Assembly: GCF_900110245.1 (NCBI RefSeq)
Contig: NZ_FOCZ01000007.1
Coordinates: forward strand, 1 to 64,000
Length of the DNA stretch: 64,000 bases
Source: Niastella yeongjuensis
Lineage (GTDB): Bacteria > Bacteroidota > Bacteroidia > Chitinophagales > Chitinophagaceae
Direction of reading: 5' to 3'
Below are positions 53,054 through 62,081 of the stretch, piece after piece. The notes below the pieces were generated by a model. That model did not search any database and had not been told where the DNA came from. It saw only the letters and a program-made list of their open reading frames with translations. Both the position numbers and the translations under genes were made by a program. Within the stretch, counting starts at the first letter, position 1; each line of letters begins with the position of its first letter.

Positions 53054-56020
53054 ATGAGGAACGTGCTGAGCCTTAGGAAGTCACTGCTTCTGGCGGGTGT
53101 GCTATTTTCGGCTATCAATTGTATGGCCCAGGTAACTGAAAAATGGGTGAAACGGCAAAACGGAGATGCTAACAATCCCGATTGGGCCAATGCCCTGGCT
53201 GTTGATCATTATTGCAATGTGATCGTAACAGGATTTAGCGAAGGCAAAGGCTCCGGTAACGACTATGCCACCATCAAATACAACGACGAGGGAGATACAA
53301 AATGGGTAAAAAGGTTCAATGGCCCCGGTAATGCCGATGATGAGGCCGCTGCTACTGTCGTTGACAGCAAAGGCAATGTATATGTAACGGGTTATAGTAC
53401 CGGCAGCGGCACCGAAACCGACTTTGCTACTATAAAATACGATGAGGAAGGAAATACAAAATGGGTTAAACAATTTAACGGCCCCGGTAATGGCGCCGAT
53501 GAAGCTGCTGCCATTGCTGTGGACGAAGACGGCAATGTATATGTAACGGGCTATAGCACAGGCAATGGGACCGGTTCCGATATTACCACCATTAAATACG
53601 ACATCAATGGAAATACCAAATGGGTGAAAAGGTATAATGGCCCCGGAAGTAGCAGCGATGAGGCTACTGCTATTGCCGTAGACAATAACGGTAATGTATA
53701 TGTAACCGGCTGGAGTACCGGTAGTGGAACAGGAGGCGATTACACCACCATTAAATACGACAAAAATGGCGTGCAGCAATGGGTAAACAGGTATAATGGA
53801 CCCATCAATGATTTCGATATAGCCAGGGCCCTGGCTGTTGATGGCGCCGGCAACGTATACGTAACAGGCTATATTACCAGAATAGAAAATCAGGGTGAAG
53901 GCAGTGCCACCGATATGGCCACCATCAAATACAATGCAGCGGGTGTACAGCAATGGGCAATAGTGTATAACAAACAAAGCCGGGATGAAGCCTATGCGTT
54001 AAAAATTGACCAGGCTGGAAATGTATACATAACCGGGATGAGCGGCCCAACCGTTGAAGATCCGGAAAACGACTATGTAACCATCAAATACAACACTAGT
54101 GGCATACAACAATGGGTAGCCATATATAGCGGTGCTGGTTATGGCTTTTTTGGCTCAGACGCGTTTGCCAGCAGCCTGGAATTGGATGCGGCGGGAAATG
54201 TATATGTAACAGGTGGCAGTTCCTTTCAGGCTGAACTGGACTATGTTACCATTAAGTACAATGCCAATGGCGTGCAGCAATGGTTGGCCCACTATGACGG
54301 TCCGGCAAATGATATAGACAGGGCAAGCGCCATTGGTGTCGACAAAAATGGCAATGTCTACATCACCGGACGAAGCAGTCTTGGTAATAGTGCCGACTAT
54401 GCCACCATTAAGTACAATTCAGCCGGTATGCAAAAATGGTTAAAGCGGTATAACGGCCCGGGTGGTGAACTAAAGGGAGGCGCTGATATGGCAAATGCGC
54501 TTGCGGTAGATAAGGACGGGCATGTGCATGTAACAGGCGGTATGACCAGGCTCATTACGGGTTCGGATTATACCACCTTCAAGTATAATACAAACGGAGA
54601 CAGGGAATGGAAAAAAACATACAACGGTCCGGGCGTTGGGCCCGACCAGGCTACTGCTATTACCCTGGATGCACAGGGCAATGTATATGTAACCGGAGGC
54701 AGTTTTGGCAAGGGATCACTGGAAGATTTTGCCACCGTTAAATACGACGCAGCTGGCAATACCCAGTGGGGAAAAAGGTATAATGGGCCTGATAATTTAA
54801 CTGACCGCGCAAATGCCATTGCAGTGGATGCCCAGGGCAATGTATATGTTACAGGAATAAGTACCGCCAGCAATTTATATGGCGATTATGCTACCATCAA
54901 GTACGACGCAGCTGGAAATACCAAATGGGTGAAAAGGTATAATGGCCCGGCGAACAGTTACGATGAAGCAGTGTCGATTGCAGTAGATGCTTCCGGTAAT
55001 GTATATGTAACCGGTAAAAGCTATGGAGTAACAAGCTTTGATGACTTTGCAACTATTAAGTACGATGCCAATGGAAACCAGCAATGGGTTGTTCGATTTA
55101 ATGCCCCCTATAATGCCGATGATGAACCCAAAAAACTGGTGGTGGATGCGGCAGGCAATGTATTGGTTACCGGTTATAGCTGGGGTAACAGCGGAACAAT
55201 AGACTATACCACCATTAAATACAATACGGCAGGTGTGCAGCAGTGGCTGGCGAGGTACGACAGCCCTGCTAATGGTTTCGATGTGCCCAATGACCTGGCC
55301 GTGGATGCTGCAGGCAACGTGTATGTAACAGGAAGCGGCGGGAACTTCGGAAGCGGAGCTGACTTTACCACCGTTAAATACAATGCAGCAGGCGTGCAGC
55401 AATGGGCTGCCAGCTACGATGCCGCCAATTCTGAAGATATAGGCAATGCCGTGACAGTAGATGCCCAGGGAAATGTGTATGTAACGGGATCGAGCCGGCT
55501 CGATAACAATTTGTTTGAAGACTACGCCACTGTAAAGTATAATGCCATGGGTGTGCAGCAATGGGTGGCCAGGTATACCGGACCAGGCAATCACACAGAT
55601 ATGCCCACGGCTATTGGCCTCGACAAAAATGGCAATGTGTATGTTACCGGCTACAGCGTTGGCGATGGTACGGGGAACGATTATGTTACCATCAAATATG
55701 AACAAACACCACTACTGACTACCCGGGCTGAAACTATACCCGAACTAAACAACCGCGTTATAGAGCAGCAGGCAGCGGTTAAATTGACCGCGCGGGCATT
55801 CCCCAATGCCTTTACGGAATACATCAACCTGCAATGGAGTGGCAGCGATAAACCGGTAAATATTACCATTACGGATGTAATGGGCCGGCAGGTAGAAAAG
55901 AAGACTGGTTTAGCACCCAGTGGCACTTTGAGAACAGGCGGTAATTTCGGAAAGGGGGTATACTATGCAGAAATAGTGCAGGGATCAGAAAAAATCTTGT
56001 TGAAACTGGTTAAAAATTAA
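53054..56020 (+). CDS. SBBP beta-propeller repeat protein with T9SS sorting domain
   Basis: A 988-residue secreted protein. A signal peptide (KSLLLAGVLFSAINCMAQ) is followed by 16 repeats of about 50-60 residues built on GNVYVTG, DYxTIKYD, and QWVKRYNGPG, the SBBP beta-propeller unit. The C-terminal 80 residues (INLQWSGSDKPVNITITDVMGRQVEKK and KILLKLVKN) are a type IX secretion sorting domain. Probable cell-surface or released adhesin or enzyme scaffold. Function unknown. Confidence 0.93.
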   Translation: MRNVLSLRKSLLLAGVLFSAINCMAQVTEKWVKRQNGDANNPDWANALAVDHYCNVIVTGFSEGKGSGNDYATIKYNDEGDTKWVKRFNGPGNADDEAAATVVDSKGNVYVTGYSTGSGTETDFATIKYDEEGNTKWVKQFNGPGNGADEAAAIAVDEDGNVYVTGYSTGNGTGSDITTIKYDINGNTKWVKRYNGPGSSSDEATAIAVDNNGNVYVTGWSTGSGTGGDYTTIKYDKNGVQQWVNRYNGPINDFDIARALAVDGAGNVYVTGYITRIENQGEGSATDMATIKYNAAGVQQWAIVYNKQSRDEAYALKIDQAGNVYITGMSGPTVEDPENDYVTIKYNTSGIQQWVAIYSGAGYGFFGSDAFASSLELDAAGNVYVTGGSSFQAELDYVTIKYNANGVQQWLAHYDGPANDIDRASAIGVDKNGNVYITGRSSLGNSADYATIKYNSAGMQKWLKRYNGPGGELKGGADMANALAVDKDGHVHVTGGMTRLITGSDYTTFKYNTNGDREWKKTYNGPGVGPDQATAITLDAQGNVYVTGGSFGKGSLEDFATVKYDAAGNTQWGKRYNGPDNLTDRANAIAVDAQGNVYVTGISTASNLYGDYATIKYDAAGNTKWVKRYNGPANSYDEAVSIAVDASGNVYVTGKSYGVTSFDDFATIKYDANGNQQWVVRFNAPYNADDEPKKLVVDAAGNVLVTGYSWGNSGTIDYTTIKYNTAGVQQWLARYDSPANGFDVPNDLAVDAAGNVYVTGSGGNFGSGADFTTVKYNAAGVQQWAASYDAANSEDIGNAVTVDAQGNVYVTGSSRLDNNLFEDYATVKYNAMGVQQWVARYTGPGNHTDMPTAIGLDKNGNVYVTGYSVGDGTGNDYVTIKYEQTPLLTTRAETIPELNNRVIEQQAAVKLTARAFPNAFTEYINLQWSGSDKPVNITITDVMGRQVEKKTGLAPSGTLRTGGNFGKGVYYAEIVQGSEKILLKLVKN

Positions 56021-56052
56021 TCCAGAAATACGCTGATACAGCGCCCCTCATT

Positions 56053-56093
56053 GCCTCCCCCTATTGGGCGAAGGTTGGTGGGGGGCTTTTTTT
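56053..56093 (+). terminator. rho-independent terminator after SBBP gene
   Basis: CCTCCCCC pairs with GGGGGG across a GC-containing loop, followed by CTTTTTTTATTT. Confidence 0.75.
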
Positions 56094-56108
56094 ATTTAAT
56101 TTCGCCCT

Positions 56109-56807
56109 ATGTCAGGAGATGATAAGTGGCTTTTAATACGCAATTACGATCTGTGGGCGCATTTAACCGATCAGGAAATGGAGGACCTCAACATAGTGCA
56201 CAACTTTATTGAGGCGCCCAAAGGCGATTACATTTACTTTGAGGCTTTTCATCACAACAAACTGTATTTCGTAAAAGAAGGGTTTATCCGCATCGGCTAC
56301 ATTGACGACAGCGGCCGGGAAGTGATCAAGGAGATCATTCAGAAGGGCGAACTGTTTGGCCAGATCACCCTGGAGAAAAACAGTTTGAATGGGGAATTTG
56401 CCCAGGCGTACAAAAGCGAAGTGAACCTCTGCGCTTTTGCCATCGACGACTTCCAAAAACTGTTGGAAAAAAAGCCGCTGCTGGCGCTTAAATACAGCAA
56501 AATGGTGGGGTTTAAACTCAGGCGGATCGAAAGCCGGCTGGTGAACCTACTGAACAAAGATGTAAAAAGCCGCCTCCTTAACTTTCTATGGCAGCTGGTA
56601 CAAAAACACGGCGACTCCAATGCCGGCAGTACCTGCATTCCCAACTATCTTACGCATGAAGACATTGCCAACCTGATAGGGTCGAGCAGGCAAAGCGTTA
56701 CCACTCTTTTTAACGAACTGGCCACCGATGGCCTGGTTACCTACAACCGCCGGGAGATCTGCTTTCCCGATGTTAAAAAAATACAAAACCATTACACTGG
56801 TGCCTAA
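56109..56807 (+). CDS. Crp/Fnr-family transcriptional regulator
   Basis: A 232-residue regulator. The N-terminal cyclic-nucleotide-binding fold (about 1-135) is followed by a dimerisation helix and a C-terminal winged HTH. The DNA-recognition segment is THEDIANLIGSSRQSVTTLFNELATDGLV. No Cys cluster for an Fe-S sensor is present. Effector unknown. It may regulate the neighbouring YceI gene, 208 bp downstream. Confidence 0.93.
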   Translation: MSGDDKWLLIRNYDLWAHLTDQEMEDLNIVHNFIEAPKGDYIYFEAFHHNKLYFVKEGFIRIGYIDDSGREVIKEIIQKGELFGQITLEKNSLNGEFAQAYKSEVNLCAFAIDDFQKLLEKKPLLALKYSKMVGFKLRRIESRLVNLLNKDVKSRLLNFLWQLVQKHGDSNAGSTCIPNYLTHEDIANLIGSSRQSVTTLFNELATDGLVTYNRREICFPDVKKIQNHYTGA

Positions 56808-57015
56808 CCGATAGGCTTCAATAAAGTCTGATTGAATAAGTAGCAACAACCGGCCTTTGAAAAACTACGTAAAGGCTGTGGGGATTGCTATTTATAATCA
56901 GCAAATTGTGCCATCTGTATGGGTAAAAATGAGGATTGTTTTCCCCGCTTTTTGTTAAAAGATTTAACATCTGATATAGTTTACCGGAAGTACTTTACAT
57001 TAAATGGTTTTATAT

Positions 57016-57555
57016 ATGAAGAAATTAATGGTTATTGTTCTGGGCCTGTTCCTTTCGTTCCCGCTTTTTTCGCAATCATTGACGCCGATAGACAGTGCGT
57101 CGGAAGTAACCTTCAAAATAAAGAACCTCGGATTCAATACAGGCGGCTCTTTTAGCGGGCTGGCGGGCAATATCACCTTCAACCCCGACAACCCGGATGG
57201 CTGCAGTTTTGATGTACATATTGATGCAAATACGGTTAATACCGGCGTTGAAATGCGCGATGACCACCTGCGCGGCAGCGATTACTTTGATGTCAAAAAT
57301 CACCCTCAGATCAGGTTTGTATCACAAAAGGTAACCGGATCAAAAAAGAACGGAACATTATTTGTTTCCGGTAAGCTTACCATAAAGGGAGTCACAAAGG
57401 ATATTTCTTTTCCTTTTACGGCGCAGCCTGTTAAGGATGGATATTTGTTCAATGGGGAGTTTAAAATAAATCGCCGGGATTTTAAGGTAGGCGGGGGAAG
57501 TACGGTGAGCGATAATCTAACGGTATTCTTAAAAGTGACGGCCAGAAAAGTATAG
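57016..57555 (+). CDS. YceI-family periplasmic lipid-binding-like protein
   Basis: A 179-residue exported protein with a signal peptide (MVIVLGLFLSFPLFSQ) and a YceI lipocalin-like barrel: SEVTFKIKNLGF opens it, GVEMRDDHLRGSDYFDVKNHPQI is the family signature. YceI proteins bind isoprenoid quinones or amphiphiles. The ATG giving MKKLMVIV is preferred over one four codons earlier. Its upstream promoter could not be assigned. Confidence 0.92.
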   Translation: MKKLMVIVLGLFLSFPLFSQSLTPIDSASEVTFKIKNLGFNTGGSFSGLAGNITFNPDNPDGCSFDVHIDANTVNTGVEMRDDHLRGSDYFDVKNHPQIRFVSQKVTGSKKNGTLFVSGKLTIKGVTKDISFPFTAQPVKDGYLFNGEFKINRRDFKVGGGSTVSDNLTVFLKVTARKV

Positions 57556-57634
57556 TTCGGGTATACGGTAAAAACCAAAAGAACGCAAAATCTTTACAGA
57601 AAAATAATTTTATATTTAGGAACAAAACCGACCA

Positions 57635-58135
57635 ATGCAATTACAACAAGCTGTAAACACGATTTTTGTACAACTGGCTGACTCGCTCAGCCAATTGTCG
57701 CCACCGCAATACAGCCAGTCGTGTGCAACCCTGTTCAATAATACGATTGGCCAGCACGTGCGACATATCATCGAGTTGTTTCAATGTTTGGAGAATGGAT
57801 ATGAATCAGGCACTGTCAATTATGAAAAACGTAAACGCGACACATTGCTGGAGACCGATAAAGAGCTGGCGGGTCGCCTGTTACTGGACGTTCACCGGGG
57901 GCTGAACAAACCCAATAAAACACTCACCCTGGAAGCCAGTTACGATGAACATGTTACCGATTCCATTGCCATTGATACCAATTATTTCCGCGAAATAGCC
58001 TATAATCTCGAACACACGATCCATCACATGGCATTAATACGGGTAGGCATTACAGAGATCACCAATATCCAGTTACCTGACAATTTTGGGGTAGCATCCT
58101 CTACCATTAAGTACCGTAAACAATGTGCACAGTAA
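57635..58135 (+). CDS. DinB-family protein
   Basis: A 166-residue four-helix bundle of the DinB/YfiT class. Candidate metal-binding His residues lie in IGQHVRHIIE (about 43-50) and in NLEHTIHHMALIRVG (about 127-141). The role may be a metal-dependent thiol-S-transferase; the family is mostly uncharacterised. It overlaps the next gene by 13 bp, so it is the first of a three-gene coupled operon. Confidence 0.9.
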   Translation: MQLQQAVNTIFVQLADSLSQLSPPQYSQSCATLFNNTIGQHVRHIIELFQCLENGYESGTVNYEKRKRDTLLETDKELAGRLLLDVHRGLNKPNKTLTLEASYDEHVTDSIAIDTNYFREIAYNLEHTIHHMALIRVGITEITNIQLPDNFGVASSTIKYRKQCAQ

Positions 58136-58854
58136 CATTTATCCGTTCAGCGGATAAAATATATATAACATCCAACCGCGATGAAAAGCATTGGCGTTCC
58201 AGTGCATTTCCACCCAACGTATATGCCGGTACATCGGGCAGGTTATTATACCCGAAAGACGGCGATGCCGGTGGCACCTGGATAGCTGCCCATGAAAATG
58301 GCAATGCCATCGTTTTTCTGAATGGCGGGTTTGTTCGTCATACGCCAACACCACCTTATCGTAAAAGCCGTGGCCTGGTGTTGCTCGATCTGTTGGATTC
58401 CACCAACCCGGTGACGGGTTTCAGACAGCTGACGTTACAACAAATTGAACCCTTCACTGCTGTGATCTGGAATACCGGTCAGTTGTTTGAATGCCGGTGG
58501 GATGGTGAAAAAAAGCGGGTGACCGAACTGAACGATTCCGAACCGCATATCTGGTCGTCGGTTACCCTGTACGAGGAAGCAGTAGTGGCAAAAAGAAAAA
58601 GCTGGTTCAGGCAATGGCTGCAACAACATGCCGAGCCAACTCCCGGCGACATCCTGCATTTTCACCAGTTTACCGGTGACGGGGATGCCCACAACGATCT
58701 GCTGATGAATCGCAACGGACAGGTATTCACTGTAAGCGTTACTCAATTAACCCTTACCGATGAACACACCGAAATGCATTACCTGGATCTGAAAAACAGC
58801 AACACCTTCACGCAATATTTAACAGTTGAAAAATCAATGGCGGGCCGAGAATGA
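58123..58854 (+). CDS. NRDE/TANGO2-family protein
   Basis: A 243-residue protein with the N-terminal MCTVTF (Cys as residue 2, as in Ntn-type openings) and the family motif TSNRDEKHW. GGTWIAAHENGNAIVFLNGG follows. The family includes eukaryotic TANGO2, linked to heme or lipid handling. It overlaps the preceding gene by 13 bp and the next by 4 bp. Confidence 0.9.
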   Translation: MCTVTFIRSADKIYITSNRDEKHWRSSAFPPNVYAGTSGRLLYPKDGDAGGTWIAAHENGNAIVFLNGGFVRHTPTPPYRKSRGLVLLDLLDSTNPVTGFRQLTLQQIEPFTAVIWNTGQLFECRWDGEKKRVTELNDSEPHIWSSVTLYEEAVVAKRKSWFRQWLQQHAEPTPGDILHFHQFTGDGDAHNDLLMNRNGQVFTVSVTQLTLTDEHTEMHYLDLKNSNTFTQYLTVEKSMAGRE

Positions 58855-59915
58855 ACAGCATACAACGCATCCTGCACCGACCGTTCTTTATAAAGTTATT
58901 TAACTGGGAATACTGGAGCTTTGCAACGGTTTACTTTTGTATTTACCCGGTGTGGTTCTTGTTATGCCTGCGTGCGCGATCGTTCTTTTTTTTTGCTGCC
59001 AGCAATCCCACCATCAGGAACGGCGGCTTTTTGGGCGAAAGCAAAAAAGACATCATCACCATCATTCCCCCGCAATACCATCCCCCCAGCGTTTTCTTTT
59101 CCATCCCCTCCAATGGCCCCCTTGTTTTACGCGAGTTGCAACGGGCGGGGTTACAATTCCCGCTTATTGGCAAACCCAATATCGGCGGCCGGGGCCGGGG
59201 CGTAAAAGTATTACGCAATGAAGAAGATGTATTAAACTATGCGCGTACTGCCTATCTTGATTTTCATATCCAGGAGTTTGTTCCATGGAAACTGGAAGCC
59301 GGGATCTTTTATGTTCGTTATCCCGACCAGGCAGCCGGTGCTGTTACCGGTATAGTATACAAAGAGTTTTTATCGGTAACGGGCGATGGCAAACATACGG
59401 TGTTGCAGTTATTACAAAAAGATAAACGGGCGCTGATGTACCTCGGCAGTTTACAAACAATCCATGGCAACCGCCTGAATGTGGTATTGCCGCCCGGTGA
59501 AAAAATGATCGTGTCGCCATTTGGCAATCATGCCCGCGGGTCCAAATTTATTGATGCCAGTCACCTGGCCGATGAAACGCTGACGCAGGTCATCGATAAG
59601 ATCTGTAAACAGATCCCCGGTTTTTATTTTGGCCGGCTCGATATCCGTTTTGAAAGCTGGGAAGCATTGAAGTGCGGCAGGAATTTTTCAATCATTGAAG
59701 TGAATGGGGCGGGGGCAGAACCGACACATATTTATGATCCGCGTCACTCTATTTTCTTTGCCTGGAAAGAGATCATCAGGCATTGGGTGATGCTTTACCG
59801 CGTCAGCCGCATCAACCATCAAAAAGGACATCGTTACCTTGGTTTTAGGGAAGGAATTGCCATGTTTAAAGAAGCTAAAGACTGGGCAAGGAAATTGAAT
59901 GCGATGACGGAGTAG
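58851..59915 (+). CDS. ATP-grasp protein with N-terminal membrane segment
   Basis: A 354-residue protein with a hydrophobic N-terminal region (about 22-48) and an ATP-grasp catalytic domain. GKPNIGGRGRGVKVL is the phosphate loop, DFHIQEFVPWKLEAGIFY the adenine region, and FGRLDIRFES with SIIEVNGAGAEP carry the metal-binding residues. It resembles D-Ala-D-Ala-ligase-like carboxylate-amine ligases. It overlaps NRDE by 4 bp. The substrate is unknown; a membrane-tethered ligase is unusual. Confidence 0.83.
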   Translation: MNSIQRILHRPFFIKLFNWEYWSFATVYFCIYPVWFLLCLRARSFFFFAASNPTIRNGGFLGESKKDIITIIPPQYHPPSVFFSIPSNGPLVLRELQRAGLQFPLIGKPNIGGRGRGVKVLRNEEDVLNYARTAYLDFHIQEFVPWKLEAGIFYVRYPDQAAGAVTGIVYKEFLSVTGDGKHTVLQLLQKDKRALMYLGSLQTIHGNRLNVVLPPGEKMIVSPFGNHARGSKFIDASHLADETLTQVIDKICKQIPGFYFGRLDIRFESWEALKCGRNFSIIEVNGAGAEPTHIYDPRHSIFFAWKEIIRHWVMLYRVSRINHQKGHRYLGFREGIAMFKEAKDWARKLNAMTE

Positions 59916-59916
59916 A

Positions 59917-60075
59917 TAAAGGGCAGAAGGCAGAGGGCAGAGATAAATACACCTCTGCGCGCAATTGCTAAATGCTGCAAGCCGTCGAGGCCAGGGCGTT
60001 TTCGCCGCCGCGGGAAGTGTATTCCTTTCTGCCCTCTGCCTTTTCCCTACTGCCTACTGCCTGCTGCCTTTTTAA
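59917..60075. repeat. heptamer repeat block 9
   Basis: Direct GGGCAGAAGGCAGAGGGCAG, then AAATACAC, about 70 bp of spacer, then GTGTATTC and inverted TTTCTGCCCTCTGCC, followed by CTACTGCCTACTGCC units. The best example of the long inverted arrangement. Confidence 0.88.
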
Positions 60076-60142
60076 AGTGCTTTAACATTAAGCCGCTTCC
60101 CAACTGAATCACTATTGACCACAAAATAACCAACATAAGAAA

Positions 60143-60796
60143 TTGCATCTACGTATCTTCCTCACCGGTATGTTTATCAGCTTCCTCGGTACTTTGCCGT
60201 TGGGGACGTTGAATGTGGCTGCCATGCAGATCTCGGTAAGTGATGGCATTCGGCCTGCTTTGTATTTTTCGCTGGGGGCCCTGCTGATAGAGATCATTTA
60301 TGTGCGGATGTCGCTGGTGGCGATGGACTGGGTGCAAAAACAGGAGCGGTTGTTCCGGTGGCTGCAATGGTTTACGGTACTGATCATAGTGGCCCTGGCA
60401 GTGACCAATTTTATTGCTGCAGCCAGTCCGCACGTTAAAAAGAACATTATTCTCTCGCATACGATCCATCGTTTTTGGTTAGGTGTGGCCATGAGCGCCA
60501 TTAACCCGGCACAGATCCCTTTCTGGTTTGGCTGGAGTACGGCCCTGTATACCAAAAAGATCCTGCTGCCCCGTAACGACATCTATAACGCTTATATCTG
60601 CGGTATTGGCCTCGGTACCTTTCTGGGGAATGCAGTGTTTATTTTCGGCGGACAGCTCATTGTAACCCGTTTAAACGCGAACCAGGGTGTTATCAGCTGG
60701 ATCATAGGCGGCGTGTTTGCGGTAACGGCCATTATTATGAGCTGGAAGATCGTGCTTAATAGAAAACCGAAGCAGGAGGCAGGAGGTAAGAGGTAA
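60143..60796 (+). CDS. LysE-family amino-acid exporter
   Basis: A 217-residue inner-membrane protein with six hydrophobic helices. The N-terminal motif FLGTLPLGTLNVAAMQ matches the LysE/RhtB family, and NPAQIPFWFGWS lies at the conserved NP site. A TTG start at 60143 gives the typical N-terminus; an ATG nine codons later is also possible. The last residues (QEAGGKR) are encoded by the adjacent heptamer repeat. Confidence 0.85.
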   Translation: MHLRIFLTGMFISFLGTLPLGTLNVAAMQISVSDGIRPALYFSLGALLIEIIYVRMSLVAMDWVQKQERLFRWLQWFTVLIIVALAVTNFIAAASPHVKKNIILSHTIHRFWLGVAMSAINPAQIPFWFGWSTALYTKKILLPRNDIYNAYICGIGLGTFLGNAVFIFGGQLIVTRLNANQGVISWIIGGVFAVTAIIMSWKIVLNRKPKQEAGGKR

Positions 60797-60850
60797 GAGG
60801 TAGGAAGTAAGAAGCTCGCGAATTTCTTCGTACTACCTTCTTCCTTCGTA
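60775..60850. repeat. heptamer repeat block 10 (AGAGGTA type)
   Basis: AGGAGGC, AGGAGGT, AAGAGGT, AAGAGGT, AGGAAGT units in tandem, 7-bp period, with an inverted CTACCTTCTTCCTTCGTATTC to the right. Confidence 0.75.
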
Positions 60851-61000
60851 TTCTTTAAAAAACGAATACCGGTTCTTAATCAAGAACTTACATAATAAGT
60901 GTATTTTTCCTCCAAACAAACACACCAAAAAAAAGCGATATACGTTTTAAACCTTGCACCCGGTTGTAAGTCTGATACCGGACCTTTAAAATTCATACCC

Positions 61001-61858
61001 ATGCAAAAAAGACGATCCATTTTCTTCGGCTTAATGGCCTGCTGCCTTGTTACTACCACTTTTTATGCCTGTAAAAAGGAGGCAAAAGATGCAAAAGATG
61101 CGGCTACCGATATCACTGCTGCGAACGATAACACCATGGCTGAAAGCAATTACAACGATGCTACCAACATGGTTGACCTTTCCGCAGCAGCCGGTACCAA
61201 TTTTACCTTCAGAACAGAGACTGGTCCAGGCGTCGCCCGTATTGAAGAAGTGCTGGGCACCTGTGCAACCGTATCGGTAGATACCGTTGTCCGTAAAATT
61301 ACCATCGATTTCGGTGCTGCCGATTGTGTTGGTCCCGACCTCAGAAAACGCAGAGGTAAGATCATTGCTACCTGGACGGGCAGCTACCGCGCTGCGGGAA
61401 CCGTGATCAATATTTCTTTCGACAACTATTTTGTAAACAACAACCAGGTAAAAGGTACCCACAAGACCACCAATATGGGTTTTAACCAGGCTGGTAACCT
61501 TGTTTATAAAATTGAAGTAGATGGTTCTATCGTAAAAGCCAATGGCGGCACCATTACCTGGAAATCTACCCGCGAACGCGAATGGACTGCAGGCATCAGC
61601 ACGCCATTGAATCCATTGGATGATGTGTATTCAATCACCGGTTCTGCCAGCGGTACCACTGCTGCCGGCGCTGCGTATAACATCAGCATTACACAACCAC
61701 TGATTAAAAAAATGAACTGCTACTGGTTCGACAGCGGTAAAGTTACATTGACACCTGCCGGCGGTTCAACCTGGACACTTGACTACGGCACCACTGGCTG
61801 CGATGCCAAAGCAACTGTTTCTGTAGGCGCTTTATCGTATGATATTGTTTTGTTCTAA
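61001..61858 (+). CDS. lipoprotein of unknown function
   Basis: A 285-residue lipoprotein with a lipobox (TTFYAC) near residue 23 and a Lys/Asp-rich linker, then a beta-rich body containing CATVSVDTVVRKITIDFG, NMGFNQAGNLVYKIEVDG and a Cys-containing end (TTGCDAKATVSVG). No family recognised. The start is the ATG giving MQKRRSIFF. A terminator follows. Confidence 0.82.
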   Translation: MQKRRSIFFGLMACCLVTTTFYACKKEAKDAKDAATDITAANDNTMAESNYNDATNMVDLSAAAGTNFTFRTETGPGVARIEEVLGTCATVSVDTVVRKITIDFGAADCVGPDLRKRRGKIIATWTGSYRAAGTVINISFDNYFVNNNQVKGTHKTTNMGFNQAGNLVYKIEVDGSIVKANGGTITWKSTREREWTAGISTPLNPLDDVYSITGSASGTTAAGAAYNISITQPLIKKMNCYWFDSGKVTLTPAGGSTWTLDYGTTGCDAKATVSVGALSYDIVLF

Positions 61859-61902
61859 AGAAGTAGTCTTCTTAGTCACATAATATAGTGTATGTTTTAA
61901 TG

Positions 61903-61936
61903 AAAAAGCCCCTCATAAATGAGGGGCTTTTATTTA
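61903..61936 (+). terminator. rho-independent terminator after lipoprotein
   Basis: Perfect 10-bp stem AAAGCCCCTC/GAGGGGCTTT, 6-nt loop ATAAAT, followed by TTATTTATTT. Confidence 0.92.
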
Positions 61937-61944
61937 TTTAACCA

Positions 61945-62080
61945 GCTTGTAAGGGCAGAGGGCAGAAGGCAGAGGGCAGAAAGAAATACAAAAGGCACTG
62001 GGCAGACGGCAGACAGTTGAAAGCCCAGGCCAGAAACTGTATTCCCTTACCGCTTATCGCTTAAAGCTTACAGCTGTTTT
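61945..62080. repeat. heptamer repeat block 11
   Basis: GGGCAGAGGGCAGAAGGCAG then GAAATACA, GGCACTGGGCAGACGGCAGAC, and on the right CTGTATTC and CGCTTATCGCTTAAAGCTTAC units. Confidence 0.82.
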
Positions 62081-62081
62081 A

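Noticed and set aside
53102-53977. 291-codon minus-strand frame within the SBBP gene, and a 276-codon one at 54875-55705
   Set aside because: Antisense to a repetitive gene; Ile/Gly-rich with no signal or domain.
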